Assembly: GCA_913041495.1 (NCBI GenBank)
Contig: CAJWHT010000001.1
Location: forward strand, 1-64,000
From: an uncultured Desulfobacteraceae bacterium
Lineage (GTDB): Bacteria; Desulfobacterota; Desulfobacteria; Desulfobacterales; Desulfobacteraceae
Reading direction: 5' to 3'
DNA length: 64,000 nt
This document shows positions 60,380-64,000 of the stretch, one piece after another; the stretch's first letter is position 1; every line of letters starts with the position of its first letter. Both the position numbers and the translations under genes were made by a program. A model generated the notes under the pieces. That model was not told the DNA's origin. It was given only the letters and a program-made list of their open reading frames with translations, and did not search any database.

Positions 60380-61429
60380 ATGAGAATTCTGGTGTTCCTG
60401 ATCGCATTGTCCGTTTTGATAATATGCTCTGCTGTGCAGCCGTTGGCCAAGACAGCGGTGGAGGCACCCAAGAAGGTTCTGGCGATCCAAAGTCAGGTTT
60501 TTGCCCCTTATGAACGGTCGTTCAAGGGGTTTAAGACAGGCCTTGAGGCCAGCGATTACACCGGGAATATCGAGGTGGTTCACTTCAACGCAAAAAGCGA
60601 TCTCAAGTTGATGGAGCAAAAGATCCTTGAAGTCCAAAAATCAAAAGAGTTCGACTTGATTTTTACTTTGGGGACACGGGCGACGCGGATGGCCATGGAT
60701 AATATTGATGATATTCCGATCATCTTCACCGACCTTGCAGCACCCGAATACTCGGGCATCATAAAAGACTGGAAAAGCTCCGGCACCAATGTCACCGGTG
60801 TGGAAACCCCGAAATACCTGAGCAAAGGGGTGGAGATGCTTCATAATCTGATCCAGTTTAAAACCGTGGGTATGATTTACCTTCAGGGCTCTCCCAGCCA
60901 CGAGGGGGCACTCAGGCAGATGAAGCTGATTTCAAAACATCTGGGAACCAAGTTAATCTATGACGGGTTTCCGCTCAAAAATGCGGCAGGCAAGAATCTG
61001 CCCGATGCAGAGCTCCGGGAGCAGATATCGATGAAACTTGATGAACTGCTGCCCCAGGTGGATGTGTTTTTTGTCCAGCCCTCCCGGAGTTTTGTCAATA
61101 ATTTTGACATATTTTTAAACGGATTCAGGGATCACAAAGTCCTCAGTGCCGGTGATCCGGTGTACATAGAAAAGGGGATCGTCCTCGGGTTGGACCGCAA
61201 TAAATTTGAGTTCGGGAAACAATGCGCCAGGTATGCGGTGAAAATTTTCAGGGGAACCCCGCCCGCATCCTTACCAATGGATGTGGGGCAGCAGTTTACG
61301 ATTTCCTTTAACCTTAAGGCCGCTGCTGTGGTGGGATTTACACCGCCGTTGGACCTGCTTGCGGCCGCGGACGCCATTTACCAGGAATATCAGGCCCCCA
61401 ATCCCCCCAGAATTGATACCCAGGATTAG
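60380..61429 (+). CDS. ABC transporter substrate-binding protein (ABC_sub_bind/COG2984 type)
   Basis: Signal peptide; DLIFTLGTRATRMAMDNIDDIPIIFTDLAAPEYSGI...GTNVTGVE. Confidence 0.85.
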   Translation: MRILVFLIALSVLIICSAVQPLAKTAVEAPKKVLAIQSQVFAPYERSFKGFKTGLEASDYTGNIEVVHFNAKSDLKLMEQKILEVQKSKEFDLIFTLGTRATRMAMDNIDDIPIIFTDLAAPEYSGIIKDWKSSGTNVTGVETPKYLSKGVEMLHNLIQFKTVGMIYLQGSPSHEGALRQMKLISKHLGTKLIYDGFPLKNAAGKNLPDAELREQISMKLDELLPQVDVFFVQPSRSFVNNFDIFLNGFRDHKVLSAGDPVYIEKGIVLGLDRNKFEFGKQCARYAVKIFRGTPPASLPMDVGQQFTISFNLKAAAVVGFTPPLDLLAAADAIYQEYQAPNPPRIDTQD

Positions 61430-61430
61430 C

Positions 61431-61469
61431 CGGCCCATCGCCTGAACTGTTTCGTTCGGCCATGGGCCG
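61431..61469 (+). terminator. Possible terminator after the COG2984 gene
   Basis: CGGCCCAT / ATGGGCCG inverted repeat followed by TTATTGTTTTT; the loop is long. Confidence 0.45.
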
Positions 61470-61573
61470 TTATTGTTTTTCAGTCTGATGCAGATCTTTG
61501 GCAGGATTGTAAACGATCATGGCGGAATAGGTTTTCCGGTTCAAGCAATTAAATGATCCCAAGGAAAGGAAAA

Positions 61574-61783
61574 ATGATGGATGAAAATACGATATATCAT
61601 GTGGTGATAAACCATGAAGAACAATACTCTATCTGGCCGGATGGCAAGAAGATCCCGGAGGGATGGCGGGCTGTCGGAAAAAGCGGTCTCAAAAAAGAGT
61701 GCCTGGCCCATATCAACGAGGTCTGGACGGATATGCGCCCCTTGAGCCTGAGGAAAGCAATGGAAGCAAACAAATCAGATTGA
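61574..61783 (+). CDS. MbtH family protein
   Basis: [49 protein letters not shown] matches MbtH signature layout. Confidence 0.92.
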   Translation: MMDENTIYHVVINHEEQYSIWPDGKKIPEGWRAVGKSGLKKECLAHINEVWTDMRPLSLRKAMEANKSD

Positions 61784-61812
61784 CAGATGCGGACAAAAGG
61801 TACCCCAATTAA

Positions 61813-64000
61813 ATGAGACGCTTATCACCAAAAAAAATTGCTTTTGTCTATTCAGGCATAGGTCCGCAATACAAATATATGGGCAAAGGACTGACCCGCG
61901 AAGACGAATTCCGGAGGATCATTGACACGTGGAACCGGAAAACAAAACGCATTGCCGATCTTCTGGGTCCGCAAGGTTGCGACAAAGGGACGGTTCCGCT
62001 GGCAAGCCCTGATTCAATCCTGTCGATTCCGCGCACATTATCGCTGCAAATCGGGCTGTCGGCCCTTCTGGAAAAATGGGGTATTCTGCCGGATGGGGTT
62101 ATCGGACACAGTGTGGGGGAATTTGCTGCGTCCTGCATCTCAGGCGTCCTGGCACCAGATGATCTTGTCCATGTTGTTGGGGCCCATTGCGGTTTGTTTC
62201 TGCAATCGGGATCAGAGGGGGGCATGGCCTATGTGGGGCTACCCCGGGACCAGGTCGCAGACCTGATAGTTCCCTACGGCGATGCGGTGGGGATCGCTGC
62301 GGTCAACGGTCCCTCGGCAACGGTGATTTCCGGTGATAAAGCGGTTTTTAAAAAGATCTCACAGGTGCTGGAAGAGCAGGATGCGTTTTTCAGGGTGTTG
62401 AACGTGGACATCCCTTTTCACAGCCCAAAGATAGATGCATCACAGATGGCGATAGAATCGGTGTCGCCGATGACACCCGGAATCCCTCTCTATTCTTCGA
62501 TGCGCGGGCGCCTGGGCCGTGTCAGCGATTTTGATGCCGCCTACTGGAGGGACCACCCCCAGAAACCCGTGCTGTTTAAGGCCGGCATAGAAGCCATGCT
62601 GGATGACGGCTACACCGTATTCGTTGAAATCGGCCCCCACCCGGTCCATTCCGCAGATATTGAGAATATCATCCAGGCAAAAGGGATGACCGGTGACTGC
62701 CGGGTAATTCACACCCTGGAGCGGGATAAAGAAGACAAAGCGGCTTTGATGGCAGCGCTGGCGCAGTTGGCAGCGGCCGGCTGTGCACCCGAAAAGGATC
62801 TGCTGAATCCGGAGGACCGGCAGCGCTTTGATGCCTGCGCCAATGAGATCCGGCAACCTGTGCCCGGCGGCCAGGCAGCCGAACCGCCCCGAACCCAGAC
62901 GGAGAAAATGATTGCATCGGTATGGGCCGAGGTACTCCGGTGCGGGGACATCGGCATTCGGGACAATTATTTCGATATGGGGGGAAATTCCCTCCAGGCC
63001 ATGCGGATCATATCAAGAGTCAACGGGCTGTTTGACGCCAGCATTTCTGTCCGGACATTGTTCAAATATCCAACGGTTGAGGGGCTTGCCCGTATTGCCG
63101 GTGAACCAAAGGCAGGGGGGGATGACGAGATTCCCCCGGTGCCCAGAGAAGATGAGCATTTCGCCTTGAGCCTTGCCCAGGAGCGTCTCTGGTTCCTTGC
63201 GCAGCTTATCTCCGACAGCCCGTTGTACAATATATCCACAGCCGTACACCTGGCAGGCCCCCTGGATGTGGACGCGCTCCGGATGGCCTTGGATGAGATG
63301 GTGAGACGTCATGAGACCTTGCGGACTGGTATTATCTCAAAAGATGGGCAGCCCTCCTTGCGGATTCTGCCTTCGGCCACAAGGGTCCGGCTTGAGGTCA
63401 CGGATATACGGGATCTGGATGACGACCGGAAAGAGGACGAAATTCAGCGGCTCGTAAGCGATGCTGCGGCGGTTTCTTTTGATCTGACCGATCCCCCGCT
63501 TTTCAGGGCCGGCCTTATCCAAACAGAGGTGGATGATCATATCCTGCTCATGACCGTCCATCATATTGTATCCGACGGATGGTCCCTGGGGGTGATCAAC
63601 CGGGAAATTTCTGCATTATACAATTCATTTGCGGGCAAAACGCCCTTAGGGCTTTCAGACCTGCCGGTCCAATACGTTGATTTTGCCTCCTGGCAGCGGA
63701 AACGGCTGACGGCAGATCACCTTGATGCACAATTGAATTATTGGAAAGATTCCCTTGAGAATCTCCCGCTGCTGGATCTTCATACCGATTATCCCAGGCC
63801 TTCCGTGGCGTCCTACAAGGGGGGGCAGATTCCTGTCCGAATTCCTGCCGGTCTGCTGACGTCCCTTAAGCGGCTGGGACATCAATCCGGCGCCTCCTTG
63901 TTCATGACGCTGTTTGCGGGCTTTTCAGCCCTTCTTTGCCGGTACACCGGTCAGGACGATATCGCCGTCGGGGCACCGGTGGCAGGCCGGACCCACAGGG
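61813..64000 (+). CDS. PKS/NRPS protein, domain order AT-carrier-condensation, partial at right edge
   Basis: Open frame from ATG 61813 to window end (absent from the ORF track because there is no stop). AT GHSVGEF and IPFHS; carrier DNYFDMGGNSLQAM; condensation LSLAQERLWFL and HHIVSDG. Confidence 0.93.
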   Translation, partial: MRRLSPKKIAFVYSGIGPQYKYMGKGLTREDEFRRIIDTWNRKTKRIADLLGPQGCDKGTVPLASPDSILSIPRTLSLQIGLSALLEKWGILPDGVIGHSVGEFAASCISGVLAPDDLVHVVGAHCGLFLQSGSEGGMAYVGLPRDQVADLIVPYGDAVGIAAVNGPSATVISGDKAVFKKISQVLEEQDAFFRVLNVDIPFHSPKIDASQMAIESVSPMTPGIPLYSSMRGRLGRVSDFDAAYWRDHPQKPVLFKAGIEAMLDDGYTVFVEIGPHPVHSADIENIIQAKGMTGDCRVIHTLERDKEDKAALMAALAQLAAAGCAPEKDLLNPEDRQRFDACANEIRQPVPGGQAAEPPRTQTEKMIASVWAEVLRCGDIGIRDNYFDMGGNSLQAMRIISRVNGLFDASISVRTLFKYPTVEGLARIAGEPKAGGDDEIPPVPREDEHFALSLAQERLWFLAQLISDSPLYNISTAVHLAGPLDVDALRMALDEMVRRHETLRTGIISKDGQPSLRILPSATRVRLEVTDIRDLDDDRKEDEIQRLVSDAAAVSFDLTDPPLFRAGLIQTEVDDHILLMTVHHIVSDGWSLGVINREISALYNSFAGKTPLGLSDLPVQYVDFASWQRKRLTADHLDAQLNYWKDSLENLPLLDLHTDYPRPSVASYKGGQIPVRIPAGLLTSLKRLGHQSGASLFMTLFAGFSALLCRYTGQDDIAVGAPVAGRTHR

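Noticed and set aside
1-64000. CRISPR arrays, IS elements, phage or integrase genes
   Set aside because: No regularly spaced short direct repeats, transposase or integrase motifs were seen in the sequence or ORF track.
1-64000. tRNA or rRNA genes
   Set aside because: No rRNA-like stretch or convincing cloverleaf/TTCRANNC arrangement was noticed by eye; a tRNAscan-SE run would be needed to exclude them fully.

Overview
The window looks like a high-GC Desulfobacterota-type (Desulfobacteraceae-like) chromosomal segment, taxonomy inferred only from gene content and style. The first ~265 bp are extremely AT-rich and encode what looks like a SufD fragment, so the left edge is probably a chimeric join. 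From left to right it carries: an FtsX-type ABC exporter; a HAMP-less methyl-accepting protein; a LivK-like binding protein overlapping a Cache hybrid kinase; a Bcr/CflA transporter; an OmpR-type two-component system; an exported MsrA-MsrB fusion; and a MATE transporter preceded by a promoter, structured leader and terminator (riboswitch-like). Next come rubrerythrin, a MocR/EamA pair, an RR-HDOD-hybrid kinase cluster, a KefB-type antiporter, LysR/ornithine aminotransferase and an acyl-CoA ligase operon. A fused CdaA-YbbR (c-di-AMP cyclase) gene is followed by a small low-GC region with a sulfotransferase and gene remnants. After that are a MalT/BTAD regulator, an orphan NrfD-type membrane protein, and a long RND/OMF/MMPL/SRPBCC/Pif1-like helicase operon. 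From about 55.5 kb to the right edge is the start of a PKS/NRPS-type biosynthetic cluster: two tandem acyltransferase-PfaD(enoylreductase) fusions, a COG2984 binding protein, an MbtH protein, and an AT-carrier-condensation protein that runs off the window. The strongest leads are this cluster, with motif-level divergence of two of its three AT domains and of one ER domain, and the MATE leader RNA. All family calls come from reading motifs; no database search was run.
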